Of a stretch of 26,012 bases of DNA, positions 15,597 through 22,539 are shown piece after piece. The position numbers and the translations under genes are program-made. The DNA comes from Comamonadaceae bacterium (lineage in GTDB: Bacteria > Pseudomonadota > Gammaproteobacteria > Burkholderiales > Burkholderiaceae_C). Where the stretch lies: the NCBI GenBank assembly GCA_013298415.1, contig JAAFHN010000002.1, forward strand, positions 1 to 26,012. The letters are read 5' to 3'. The first letter of the stretch is position 1. Every line of letters starts with the position of its first letter. The notes beneath the pieces are model-generated. The model had not been told where the DNA came from and made no database searches. It saw only the letters and a list, made by a program, of their open reading frames with translations.

Positions 15597-17849
15597 TCAC
15601 TTGTAGAGCACTTGCGGCAGCCACAAGCCTATGGCAGGGAAGTTGTAGAGCAAGATGATGGCCAGCACTTGGATGCCCATGAAGGGCAGCATGCCGGCAA
15701 AAATCTGGTTCAGCGTCACGCCTGGGGGTGCAACACCTTTCAAATAGAACGCGGCCATCGCCACTGGGGGCGACAGGAATGCCGTTTGCAGATTCAGCGC
15801 GACCAAAAGGCCGAAGAAGAGCGGATCAACACCAAAGTTATCCAAGAGCGGGATGAAAATTGGCATGAAGATCACGATGATCTCTGTCCACTCCAGAGGC
15901 CAGCCCAGCACGAAAATGATCACCTGGCTCAGGATCAAAAACTCGGTTTTCGTGAGCTTCATGCTCATCACCCAGTTTTCCACCAGCTCCTGGCCGCCCA
16001 GCAACGCGAATGCGGCTGAAAAAATGGCGCTGCCCACAAAGAGCCAGCACACCATGGCGCTGGTTTTCGCGGTCAAAAACACCGATTCTTTCACTGTGTT
16101 TTGCAACTTGGCTTGCGAATAGGCCAGGAAAGCCCAAATGGCCACACCGAGCACCGCCAAAAGGCCAAAAGCTTGGGTAACAGGCGCAGCAATCGCGCCG
16201 TTTTTATTGAGTGCAAACCACACGATGGATGCGATCAGCGGCCCCCAAAGCAGCGCCCAGATCAGGAAAATGCGGCGTTTTCCCTGGGCTTGCCTGCCGA
16301 TCACCGAATAAACGGCCGCCAAAAAGTAGCCGCCAAACGCCCCTACAGCTGCGGCCTCGGTGGGTGTGGCCAAGCCAAACACGATGGAGCCGAGCACGGC
16401 CAAGATGAGCACCAGCAGCGGGAAAAAGCTGGTGAGCAGCATCTTGAAAATTTCAAGCCGCTCGAAGGTGAGCAAGGCGTAAAACGCGGCCAACGCAGCG
16501 CCCACCAGCGCGAGCGCAATCCAAAAGCCCATCGGCGCCGCTTGCCGTGGGCCTTCTGCGCCCGTTGCGCCACCAGCCCCTGGGGCTGACTGGGAGGGCG
16601 GTTCTTTCAGCGCGCCAGCGTCGCCCGAAGGGGCCTTCAAACCCGCAGCGGCCTCGCTCGGAGCCGCACTTGCACCGGGTGGCTCTTTCAGCCCGCCGCC
16701 AGAGCCAGGTGGCTCCTTCAAGCCATCCGCGCTGCCAGGCGGCGCTTTCAGGGCGGCTCCAGGCGGCTCTTGTGCGCCGCCCGCTGAGCCGGGAGGCTCT
16801 TTCAAGCCGCCGGCGCCGGGTGGCTCAGCCAGCCCCGAGCTGCTGGACCCGGTGCTCGGCGCTTCTAAGCTGATCATCCCGCCCGCGCTGGTTGCACCTT
16901 GGGTCACGGTCACTTCCGCAGGCGCGGTGAATCCCCGCCAAGCCAGCCAAGCGATCAGCAAAACAGCCAGGCCGGGCAGAAGCACCACAGCAAGCTGCTT
17001 GTTGGCGAAGCTGCCGTTTGCGCCCCCCACCGCGCGCAGCAAGGAGGGCAGCGCGCGGTGGTTCGGTCCGGTCACGAGCGCCGCCATCTTTTCCGTCAAT
17101 GTCACTTTTCGCTGCTCAGCGGTGAGTGGGGGCATCAAGTGGGGTTTGAGCGAGGCCAGCACGATGACGTACAAGATGTACAGGCCTGCGAGCATCAAAC
17201 CGGGAAAAAAGGCGCCTGCGTAGAGCTGCACCACCGACACACCTGCGGTGGCACCATAGACGATCAACATCACGGAGGGCGGAATCAAAATGCCCAGGCA
17301 GCCGCCGGCCGTGATGGCACCCGCCGACACGCGCACGTCATAGCCCGAGCGCAGCATTTGCGGCAAGGCCAACAGCCCCATCAGCGTGACCACCGCGCCC
17401 ACGATGCCTGTTGCCGTGGCAAACACCGCGCAGGTGAAGAGCGTGGCGACAGCCAAGGAGCCCGGCACGCGCGCCAGCGCCAAGTGCAGGCTTCGGAAGA
17501 GCTTTTCGATCAAATTGGCGCGCTCGACCAAATAGCCCATGAAAACGAAGAGCGGGATCGAGATGAGCACATCGTTGCTCATCACCTTGAAGGCCGAGGC
17601 CACCATCAAATCCAAAGTTTTGGAGGCGCTGCGCTCGTAGGCGAGCCAAGTGAAGATCATGCCCATGCCCATGAGCGTGAAGGCGGTGGGAAAGCCCATC
17701 ATGATCGCCACCACCACCAGCGCAAGCATGGTCAGGCCCAAATGGCCGTTGCTGAACTTGTCGGTGGCCAGCCACATGTAGGCTGTGCCAGCCAGGATCA
17801 GGCCCATGATGATGAAGCCAAACCAGAGGTCTTTTTTGATCTTGATCAT
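15597..17849 (-). CDS. dctM: TRAP transporter large permease (DctM/FcbT3-like) with a Pro/Gly-rich repeat insertion
   Basis: A 750-residue inner-membrane protein, the sodium-coupled transport channel of the TRAP system; ordinary DctM subunits have about 430 residues. The N-terminal conserved half contains GAVVTLMGLLALPQML and GGCLGILIPPSVMLIVYG (about 183-199). The C-terminal half contains FGLATPTEAAAVGAFGG (about 491-507). Between them, residues 305-439 form a hydrophilic loop flanked by membrane segments 285-304 and 440-462. The loop has seven or eight degenerate LKEPPG-type repeats (338-424). More hydrophobic segments follow to LWLPQVLYK. The ATG at 17849-17847 overlaps the dctQ stop as ATGA; the open frame upstream of it is dctQ. 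Long DctM proteins of the mannitol/chloroaromatic-type group exist, so the size alone is not novel. Confidence 0.92.
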   Translation of the reverse strand: MIKIKKDLWFGFIIMGLILAGTAYMWLATDKFSNGHLGLTMLALVVVAIMMGFPTAFTLMGMGMIFTWLAYERSASKTLDLMVASAFKVMSNDVLISIPLFVFMGYLVERANLIEKLFRSLHLALARVPGSLAVATLFTCAVFATATGIVGAVVTLMGLLALPQMLRSGYDVRVSAGAITAGGCLGILIPPSVMLIVYGATAGVSVVQLYAGAFFPGLMLAGLYILYVIVLASLKPHLMPPLTAEQRKVTLTEKMAALVTGPNHRALPSLLRAVGGANGSFANKQLAVVLLPGLAVLLIAWLAWRGFTAPAEVTVTQGATSAGGMISLEAPSTGSSSSGLAEPPGAGGLKEPPGSAGGAQEPPGAALKAPPGSADGLKEPPGSGGGLKEPPGASAAPSEAAAGLKAPSGDAGALKEPPSQSAPGAGGATGAEGPRQAAPMGFWIALALVGAALAAFYALLTFERLEIFKMLLTSFFPLLVLILAVLGSIVFGLATPTEAAAVGAFGGYFLAAVYSVIGRQAQGKRRIFLIWALLWGPLIASIVWFALNKNGAIAAPVTQAFGLLAVLGVAIWAFLAYSQAKLQNTVKESVFLTAKTSAMVCWLFVGSAIFSAAFALLGGQELVENWVMSMKLTKTEFLILSQVIIFVLGWPLEWTEIIVIFMPIFIPLLDNFGVDPLFFGLLVALNLQTAFLSPPVAMAAFYLKGVAPPGVTLNQIFAGMLPFMGIQVLAIILLYNFPAIGLWLPQVLYK
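16578..16838 (-). repeat. Degenerate in-frame repeat encoding LKEPPG-type units within dctM
   Basis: Units read, in protein order, LAEPPGAGG, LKEPPGSAGG, AQEPPGAA, LKAPPGSADG, LKEPPGSGGG, LKEPPGASAAP, LKAPSGDAGA, LKEPPSQSAPG. At the DNA level this is a run of roughly 27-30-bp units starting with GGTGGCTCTTTCA or close variants on the + strand. Unit lengths are multiples of three, so the frame is kept. Confidence 0.85.
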
Positions 17850-18475
17850 GCGTGACTCCCAGCCACGTTGGCGCGGGGGGAGGAGACGGCAAGCCCAGCG
17901 ATGTCTTCGTCTTTCACGTTCACCATCGCTTTGAGTTTTTCCACATCCACCTCTTCCACATCTTGGTCGCGCGAAGGCCACTCACCTGTTTGCAAACACT
18001 GGATGCAGCGCACGATTTCCACGATGCCTTGCAGCAGCAGCATCGCTCCCGCGAGCGGGATCACGAACTTGAATGGATAAAGCGGCATCGGCGTTGCGGA
18101 AAAGGTTTTTTCGCGAATCGCCCAAGATTCCATGGCATACGTCCATCCCGACCAGGTGAGCGCCACAATGCCGGGGAGGAAGAACACGATGTAGAGCAGC
18201 AAATCCCAGCCCGCCTGGGTGCGGGGCTCGAAAAAGCCGTAGAGCACATCGCCCCGCACGTGGTTGTTTTTGGCCAGGGTGTAGGCGCCTGCCAGCATGA
18301 AGAGCGTGCCGTAGAGCATGATCTGCGCATTCAGCGTCCAGTCGTGCGGTTCATTCAGCACGTAGCGTGAATACACCTCGTAGCTGATGAGCAAGGTCAG
18401 TGCCACGATGCACCACGCGAAGGCCTGGCCCAGCCAGGTGGACATGCGATCCACGGCCAGCAATATTTTTTGCAT
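17846..18475 (-). CDS. dctQ: TRAP transporter small permease (DctQ/FcbT2-like)
   Basis: A 209-residue inner-membrane protein with four hydrophobic segments (about 15-35, 50-68, 90-112, 132-155). YEVYSRYVLNEPHDWTLNAQIMLYGTLFMLAGAYTLAKNNHVRGDVLY is the hallmark stretch of DctQ. The C-terminal 50 residues are hydrophilic and acidic (RDQDVEEVDVEKLKAMVNVKDED), longer than in most DctQ proteins. The ATG at 18475-18473 has GGAGA upstream. It is coupled to dctM by an ATGA overlap and follows a terminator-like hairpin after dctP. Confidence 0.92.
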   Translation of the reverse strand: MQKILLAVDRMSTWLGQAFAWCIVALTLLISYEVYSRYVLNEPHDWTLNAQIMLYGTLFMLAGAYTLAKNNHVRGDVLYGFFEPRTQAGWDLLLYIVFFLPGIVALTWSGWTYAMESWAIREKTFSATPMPLYPFKFVIPLAGAMLLLQGIVEIVRCIQCLQTGEWPSRDQDVEEVDVEKLKAMVNVKDEDIAGLAVSSPRANVAGSHA

Positions 18476-18521
18476 GTTGTTGTCTCCAAGCGGCCAGCTT
18501 TGGCCTTGCCCTCAATCTACG

Positions 18522-18558
18522 AAAAAAAGCCACTGACTGCTCGACAGCCAGTGGCTTT
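18522..18558 (-). terminator. Terminator/attenuator between dctP and dctQ
   Basis: Read on the minus strand, AAAGCCACTG pairs with CAGTGGCTTT (18549-18558 with 18526-18535 on the + strand). The stem continues with three further pairs after one mismatch, with a five-base loop, and ends in a seven-T run. It begins 15 bases after the dctP stop. Because dctQ and dctM follow with no other obvious promoter, partial readthrough is likely. Confidence 0.85.
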
Positions 18559-18572
18559 GCGCGACAAACGAA

Positions 18573-19709
18573 TCAGCGACGGAAGTAGTGGTTCCAAGCC
18601 ATCTTGAAGTCCACCAAGTAGTCGTTTTGCCAAGCGCCTGCGCGCTGCGCAAATGCGCGTTGGCTGTCCAGCACCTTCTTGAAGAGAGGGTTGTCCGCAG
18701 ATTTCTTGGCCACCACTTTGTCCCAAGCCGCGAGCTGTGCGCGCAACACGGCATCTGGCGTTTTGTAGAAGTTGATGCCTTGCTTTTTCAGCTCGGCATA
18801 GTCTTTGGAGTTGCGGTCAATGGCTTTCCAGCTCATGTCGGCACTCGCTGCTTCCACAGCCACATCGATCACCTTTTTCAGATCGGTGGACAGGGCGTTG
18901 TACTTCGTGCGGTTGAAGAGGATCTCGAACTGCTCGGTGCTTTGATGGAAGCTTTGCAGCATGCAGTTCTTCACCACGTCTGGGAAGCCCAGGATGCGGT
19001 CAGAGGTTGCGTTGTTGAACTCGGCTGCATCGAGCAGGCCGCGATCCAGCGCCGGGACGATTTCGCCACCAGGCAGTGGATTCACAGCGGCGCCCATCTC
19101 GGTGAAGATGTCCACGGCCAAGCCCACGGTCCGGTATTTCAAGCCCTTCAGGTCTTCTGCTTTGGCAATCGGCTTTTTGAACCAACCCAGCGGCTGCGTT
19201 GGCATAGGCCCGAGCAGGAAGGAGGTCACGTCGATGTTGAGCGATTTGTAGATCTCTTGCAGCAAGGCCTCGCCACCACCGTAGTAGTGCCAGGAAAGCA
19301 GCATGTTGGGGTCCATGCCATAGCCTGGTCCGGAACCCCAGAGCGCCAGGGCCGAATTCTTGCCATAGTGGTAGGCCACCACGCCGTGGCCGCCGTCCAA
19401 AGTGCCTTTGGCTACCGCTTCCAGCAGCTGAAATGCGGGCACCACCGCGCCAGCGGGCAGTACCTCAATCTTCAGGCGATTGCCGGCCATGTCATTCACC
19501 TTTTTGGCGAAATCGTTGGCGTACTCGTGGAAGATGTCTTTGGCAGGCCATGTGCTTTGAAAGCGCATGGTCACGGTTTGCGCGGTGGATACCATGGGCG
19601 CTGCCATCGCAGCGCCGCCCACTGCGGTGGTGGCTGCGGCTTTGATGAATCCGCGCCGCGCGGGCTTCTTGGCGGGCGCGGCGGCTTTGTCGGTCGAAGG
19701 GTTTGTCAT
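18573..19709 (-). CDS. dctP: TRAP transporter substrate-binding protein (DctP/TakP-like), Tat-exported
   Basis: A 378-residue periplasmic receptor. The leader has a twin-arginine motif, ARRGFIKAA (Arg18, Arg19), then AAATTAVGGAAMAAP, so it is probably exported folded by the Tat system. Mature-domain landmarks are EVLPAGAVVPAFQLLEAVAKGTLDGGHGV, WHYYGGG, LKGLKYRTVGLAVDIFTEMGA, GGEIVPALDRGLLDAAEF and QFEILFNRTKY. This pattern fits the 2-oxoacid/lactate-binding TakP-type branch better than the C4-dicarboxylate DctP branch. The ligand guess (a monocarboxylic 2-oxo or hydroxy acid, or an aromatic acid) is inference. The ATG at 19709-19707 has CTGGAGACAAC before it, a good ribosome-binding site shared almost exactly with dctQ. 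Confidence 0.92.
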   Translation of the reverse strand: MTNPSTDKAAAPAKKPARRGFIKAAATTAVGGAAMAAPMVSTAQTVTMRFQSTWPAKDIFHEYANDFAKKVNDMAGNRLKIEVLPAGAVVPAFQLLEAVAKGTLDGGHGVVAYHYGKNSALALWGSGPGYGMDPNMLLSWHYYGGGEALLQEIYKSLNIDVTSFLLGPMPTQPLGWFKKPIAKAEDLKGLKYRTVGLAVDIFTEMGAAVNPLPGGEIVPALDRGLLDAAEFNNATSDRILGFPDVVKNCMLQSFHQSTEQFEILFNRTKYNALSTDLKKVIDVAVEAASADMSWKAIDRNSKDYAELKKQGINFYKTPDAVLRAQLAAWDKVVAKKSADNPLFKKVLDSQRAFAQRAGAWQNDYLVDFKMAWNHYFRR

Positions 19710-20054
19710 GTTGTCTCCAGGGGTAGAAATCGGATCGTAGAGTGTCTTAGACAAGCAAAATCCGACAGCTTTCGGAGAAACCCTGAAACACGCGAAACTG
19801 ACGGACAACGTCAGGAAAATGCAAGCCTGAATAGCCGGTTGCTATGAAAAACGCAGCAACAAAGTCTGCTTTTTATGGACAAATTGGCGATAAGTCCTGA
19901 ATAGGAGCGTGCCTCAGATAGAAACCCGTTCGCCCTGAGCCTGTCGAAGGGCATCGCCAGGGGCTTCGACAGGCTCAGCCCGAACGGACGGGTTGGCGCA
20001 TCTGAGGCATGGTCCCAATCAGGCGATAAATTGCCAAAGATCGCAGACTGAGCG
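19710..20054. promoter_or_regulatory. Spacer between dctP and the acyl-CoA dehydrogenase gene
   Basis: This 345-bp region holds the dctP leader and the 3' end of the upstream acyl-CoA dehydrogenase unit. About 90 bases before the dctP ATG is a 17-base dyad (CTGACG at 19798-19803 with CGTCAG at 19809-19814, loop of five), a possible operator or RNA hairpin. The large dyad at 19896-20023 is listed separately. I see no supported gene here. Confidence 0.5.
19896..20023. repeat. Dyad of about 128 nt with a REP-like core
   Basis: Inner arms of 23 bases (19927-19949 and 19964-19986) match at 21 positions and carry the CTGAGCCTGTCGAAG / CTTCGACAGGCTCAG core. I recall this core as a dispersed repeat in many proteobacterial genomes. 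Outer arms (19896-19919 and 20000-20023) match at 20 of 24 positions, with a perfect TGCCTCAGAT / ATCTGAGGCA end. It lies 32 bases past the acyl-CoA dehydrogenase stop, where it could act as a terminator or mRNA 3' stabiliser. Confidence 0.8.
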
Positions 20055-21191
20055 TTACGACACGGCCAAAGCGCGGCCGATCAAGATTTTCTGCACATCA
20101 CTTGTGCCCTCGTAGATTTGGCACACGCGCACGTCGCGGTAGATGCGCTCCACGGGGAAGTCGCTCACGTAGCCGTAGCCGCCGTGGATTTGAATGGCAT
20201 CGGAACACACTTTTTCCGCCATTTCGCTGGCCAAGAGCTTGGCCATCGCGGCTTCTTTGAGGCAGGGCCTGCCCGCGTCTTTCAATGCCGCCGCGTGGTG
20301 GATCAGTTGCCGTGCGGCCTCGATTTGAGTGGCCATGTCAGCCAATTTGAATTGCACGGCTTGGTGCTCAAAAATCGGTTTGCCAAAGCTCACGCGATCT
20401 TTTGAATAGCGCAGCGCCGCCTCAAACGCGGCTCGGGCCATGCCGATGCACTGGCTGGCAATGCCGATGCGCCCCCCCTCTAAGCCGCTGAGCGCGATCT
20501 TCAAGCCCTGGCCTTCGTCGCCTAATCGGTTGCCTGCGGGCACGCGGCAGTTCTCAAAGCGAATTTGCGCAGTGTCGCTCGCATGCTGGCCGAGCTTGTC
20601 TTCAATCCGAGCGACCTCGTAGCCTGGCGTTTTGGTTTCCACCAAAAAGGCGCTGATGCCCTTTTTGCCGGCAGCTTTGTCGGTGACCGCCATCACGATG
20701 GCCACGTCGCCGTTTTTGCCGCTGGTGATGAACTGCTTCACGCCGTTGATGACGTAATGCTCGCCGTCCAGTGTGGCGGTGGTCTTCAGCCCGCTCGCTT
20801 CAGAGCCCACATGCGGCTCGGTCAGGCAAAACGCACCCAGCATGTCACCACGCGCGAGCGGTTTCAGGTACTTTTGCTTTTGTGCCTCGTTGCCCCAAGC
20901 CATCAGGATCGAGCACACCGGGCAGTTGTTCACGCTCACGATGGTCGATGTCGCGCCGTCGCCCGCTGCGATTTCTTCCAGGATGAGCGCCAGGCTCAAG
21001 TAGTCCAGGCCCGCGCCGCCATAGGCCTCGGGCACCGCTACGCCGTAGCAGCCCAAATCGGCTAAACCCCGCAGCTCAGCCTTAGGAAAGTGGTGCGATT
21101 TGTCCCATTCCGCCGCCTTGGGCGCAATCTCAGCCTGCACATAGGCACGCACGGCATCTTGAACGGCGATGTGGTCTTCAGAGAGGATCAT
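20055..21191 (-). CDS. Acyl-CoA dehydrogenase (short/branched-chain type)
   Basis: A 378-residue flavoenzyme that oxidises an acyl-CoA to the 2-enoyl-CoA and passes electrons to ETF. Conserved segments are FCLTEPHVGSEASGLKTTA (flavin/substrate site), YVINGVKQFITSG, GLEGGRIGIASQCIGMARAAFEAALRYSKDRVSFGKPI, and QIHGGYGYVSDFPVERIYRD. The catalytic base is Glu361 in YEGTSDVQ, the position used by short- and medium-chain dehydrogenases. The ATG at 21191-21189 overlaps the upstream stop as ATGA. The closest characterised relatives are butyryl-CoA-type enzymes, but chain preference is not certain. It is the last gene of the minus-strand run and is followed by a large dyad. Confidence 0.94.
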   Translation of the reverse strand: MILSEDHIAVQDAVRAYVQAEIAPKAAEWDKSHHFPKAELRGLADLGCYGVAVPEAYGGAGLDYLSLALILEEIAAGDGATSTIVSVNNCPVCSILMAWGNEAQKQKYLKPLARGDMLGAFCLTEPHVGSEASGLKTTATLDGEHYVINGVKQFITSGKNGDVAIVMAVTDKAAGKKGISAFLVETKTPGYEVARIEDKLGQHASDTAQIRFENCRVPAGNRLGDEGQGLKIALSGLEGGRIGIASQCIGMARAAFEAALRYSKDRVSFGKPIFEHQAVQFKLADMATQIEAARQLIHHAAALKDAGRPCLKEAAMAKLLASEMAEKVCSDAIQIHGGYGYVSDFPVERIYRDVRVCQIYEGTSDVQKILIGRALAVS

Positions 21192-21607
21192 GGGCGCTCG
21201 ATTCGTTTCTCGGATCTTTCTTCGTATTGCATGCAGTGCGCGACTCGAATGCCCATACTCGTGCGAATGAGCAGGTAGCCGGTGTGAAAGTGTTGGGCTA
21301 CGGCTCCGCCCGGTTGTGTCGCAGTCCATTTCAGCTTCGCAAACGCTTGGTCTTCACCCATGGCCGAGTGCTCGATCACGTCAAAACTCCACAAGTGCGG
21401 AGGACGTTTCGCATAGATTTCGCAAAGGGCTCTGTGGTTGTCGCGCATGCGTGCGTCTTCTGCCCACGCCGTCACGCCCACACCTTGACCAACGGTGTGC
21501 CAAATCGCACTCGGCGAATGCCAAAGGTCGGCCACGGCATCACCGTCGAAACGGTTGAAGGCATCGCGGTAACTGCCGAAGAACTCCGCGATTTCAAGTC
21601 TGCTCAT
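21188..21607 (-). CDS. Hypothetical protein, probably NTF2/SnoaL-like fold
   Basis: A 139-residue soluble protein without signal peptide. The N-terminus (LEIAEFFGSYRDAFNRFDGDAVADLW) reads like the first helix pair of SnoaL/NTF2-like proteins. SPSAIWHTVG, then WSFDVIEHSAMGEDQAFAKLKWTAT and FHTGYLLIRT.MGIRVAHCMQYE resemble the alternating beta-strands of that fold. No catalytic set is clear. The ATG at 21607 is preceded by AAGG, and its TGA overlaps the acyl-CoA dehydrogenase start, so it is translated with it. The fold is an impression from sequence, not a firm match. Confidence 0.7.
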   Translation of the reverse strand: MSRLEIAEFFGSYRDAFNRFDGDAVADLWHSPSAIWHTVGQGVGVTAWAEDARMRDNHRALCEIYAKRPPHLWSFDVIEHSAMGEDQAFAKLKWTATQPGGAVAQHFHTGYLLIRTSMGIRVAHCMQYEERSEKRIERP

Positions 21608-21619
21608 TGTGCAGACCTT

Positions 21620-21817
21620 TCAATAAGGGCCATCGTCGCGCAACTCGTTGATGAGTTCGTTGGTCAAGATTCCGCCGCGGTGGGGCAAAACGCAGATTCC
21701 ATACTTTGCCAACGGGTGTACGGGGTCGACTCCGCCAGCGCTTGGGATCGGAAGCTGTGGCTGAGGCGGTTCGTCGGCCGGAGGCGGCTGTCCGGACCTA
21801 GGGTTGGAGTTCACCAT
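21620..21817 (-). CDS. Small 65-residue hypothetical protein, translationally coupled
   Basis: I do not recognise this protein. Its ATG (21817-21815) overlaps the end of the SDR gene (ATGGTGA, seven bases shared), and its stop is 12 bases before the next ATG, so it fills the operon gap exactly. That is the main evidence that it is real. Residues 1-35 are Pro-rich (SGQPPPADEPPQPQLPIP). Residues 36-65 read LAKYGICVLPHRGG, then ILTNELINELRDDGPY, which looks like a short folded element. The TNELINELRD segment resembles the tail of some small antitoxin-like proteins, but no toxin gene is adjacent and I do not assign that role. Confidence 0.55.
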   Translation of the reverse strand: MVNSNPRSGQPPPADEPPQPQLPIPSAGGVDPVHPLAKYGICVLPHRGGILTNELINELRDDGPY

Positions 21818-22476
21818 GTCAATCGCTTACCGTCGTAGTTGATGTAGCCGCCGCTGTCGGCATGCGTGAGACCAGCCAGCACTTGGCGCATGCCAGAGAC
21901 AGATTCTTCAACCGAGATGTCGGCCCCGCTACCGCCCATATCCGTGCGCACCCAGCCGGGGTGGAAGGCGATGCAGATGGCTTTGCCAGCGAGTTCGAGC
22001 GACGCGTCTTTGAGCACCGAGTTGAGCGCGGCTTTGGAGGCGCGGTAGAGCGATGCACCAGCGGTTTCGCGCAGGCTGATCGAGCCCATGCGCGAGGAGA
22101 TCACGGCGAGCTTGGCCTCTGCGGCCAGCGCCGCCAAGACTTGCGGAATCACGCGCATCGGCCCGAGCACATTGGTTTGCATCACCGCATCGAATTCCTC
22201 GGCGGTGGGCACGTCGAGCGGGGCCAAGCGCGGGCCAAACACGCCCGCGTTGACCACCACCACATCAAAAGCCATGCCTTTGAGTTGACCTGCCAAGCCG
22301 TTTGTGCTTTGCGCATCGAGCACATCAAGCTTTAAGCCTGTCGCGCCCAATCCCTTCAATCGCTCCAAGCCTGGCTCATCGCGAGCCGTACCGGTCACGG
22401 CCCAGCCTGCCGCGCGGTATTGCCGCACCAACTCCAGCCCAATGCCCCTGGAGGCTCCGATGATGAGTGATTTCAA
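21811..22476 (-). CDS. Short-chain dehydrogenase/reductase (SDR), C-factor-like
   Basis: A 221-residue NAD(P)-dependent oxidoreductase of classical SDR fold. The cofactor loop is IGASRGIG (6-13), with NAG at 76-78, the strand ending ISSRMGS (126-132), and the catalytic YRASK (Tyr144, Lys148). PGWVRTDMGG follows. The Rossmann strand begins within three residues of the start, so TTG at 22476-22474 must be the initiation codon; an in-frame TGA lies three codons upstream. An AGAGGG ribosome-binding stretch lies ten bases before it, inside repeat copy C. It is shorter than typical fatty-acid SDRs and resembles CsgA/C-factor-like proteins. Substrate unknown. Confidence 0.9.
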   Translation of the reverse strand: MKSLIIGASRGIGLELVRQYRAAGWAVTGTARDEPGLERLKGLGATGLKLDVLDAQSTNGLAGQLKGMAFDVVVVNAGVFGPRLAPLDVPTAEEFDAVMQTNVLGPMRVIPQVLAALAAEAKLAVISSRMGSISLRETAGASLYRASKAALNSVLKDASLELAGKAICIAFHPGWVRTDMGGSGADISVEESVSGMRQVLAGLTHADSGGYINYDGKRLTW

Positions 22477-22479
22477 GAG

Positions 22480-22537
22480 ATATCAGCCCTCTGTCCTAGT
22501 GAAATAAACATCTACTGCTACAAATAAAGTAGCAAAC
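22480..22537 (+). repeat. Intergenic repeat copy C (CTGTCC-N24-hairpin family)
   Basis: GATATCAGC, CTCTGTCC (22489-22496), 24 bases ending GCTA, then GCTAC-AAATAAA-GTAGC (22517-22533) and AAAC. It fills the 63-bp gap between the thiolase stop and the SDR start. Read on the minus strand its GGACAGAGGG end supplies the SDR ribosome-binding site. Confidence 0.7.
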
Positions 22538-22539
22538 GA

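Noticed and set aside
16578..16838. CRISPR-like or non-coding repeat array
   Set aside because: The units are degenerate, have no spacers, keep the reading frame and encode a repetitive protein loop.
16899..17855. 318-codon plus-strand frame rich in His, Gln and Arg
   Set aside because: It is antisense to the conserved N-terminal half of dctM; the composition is that of a shadow of a hydrophobic protein.
18588..19847. 419-codon open frame on the plus strand
   Set aside because: It is the complement of dctP. The sense strand has clear TRAP binding-protein motifs and a Tat signal, while this frame is low-similarity and His/Val-rich.
21620..21817. Antitoxin of a toxin-antitoxin pair
   Set aside because: Only a short C-terminal resemblance was noticed. 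The neighbours are an SDR and an NTF2-like protein, neither of which looks like a toxin.
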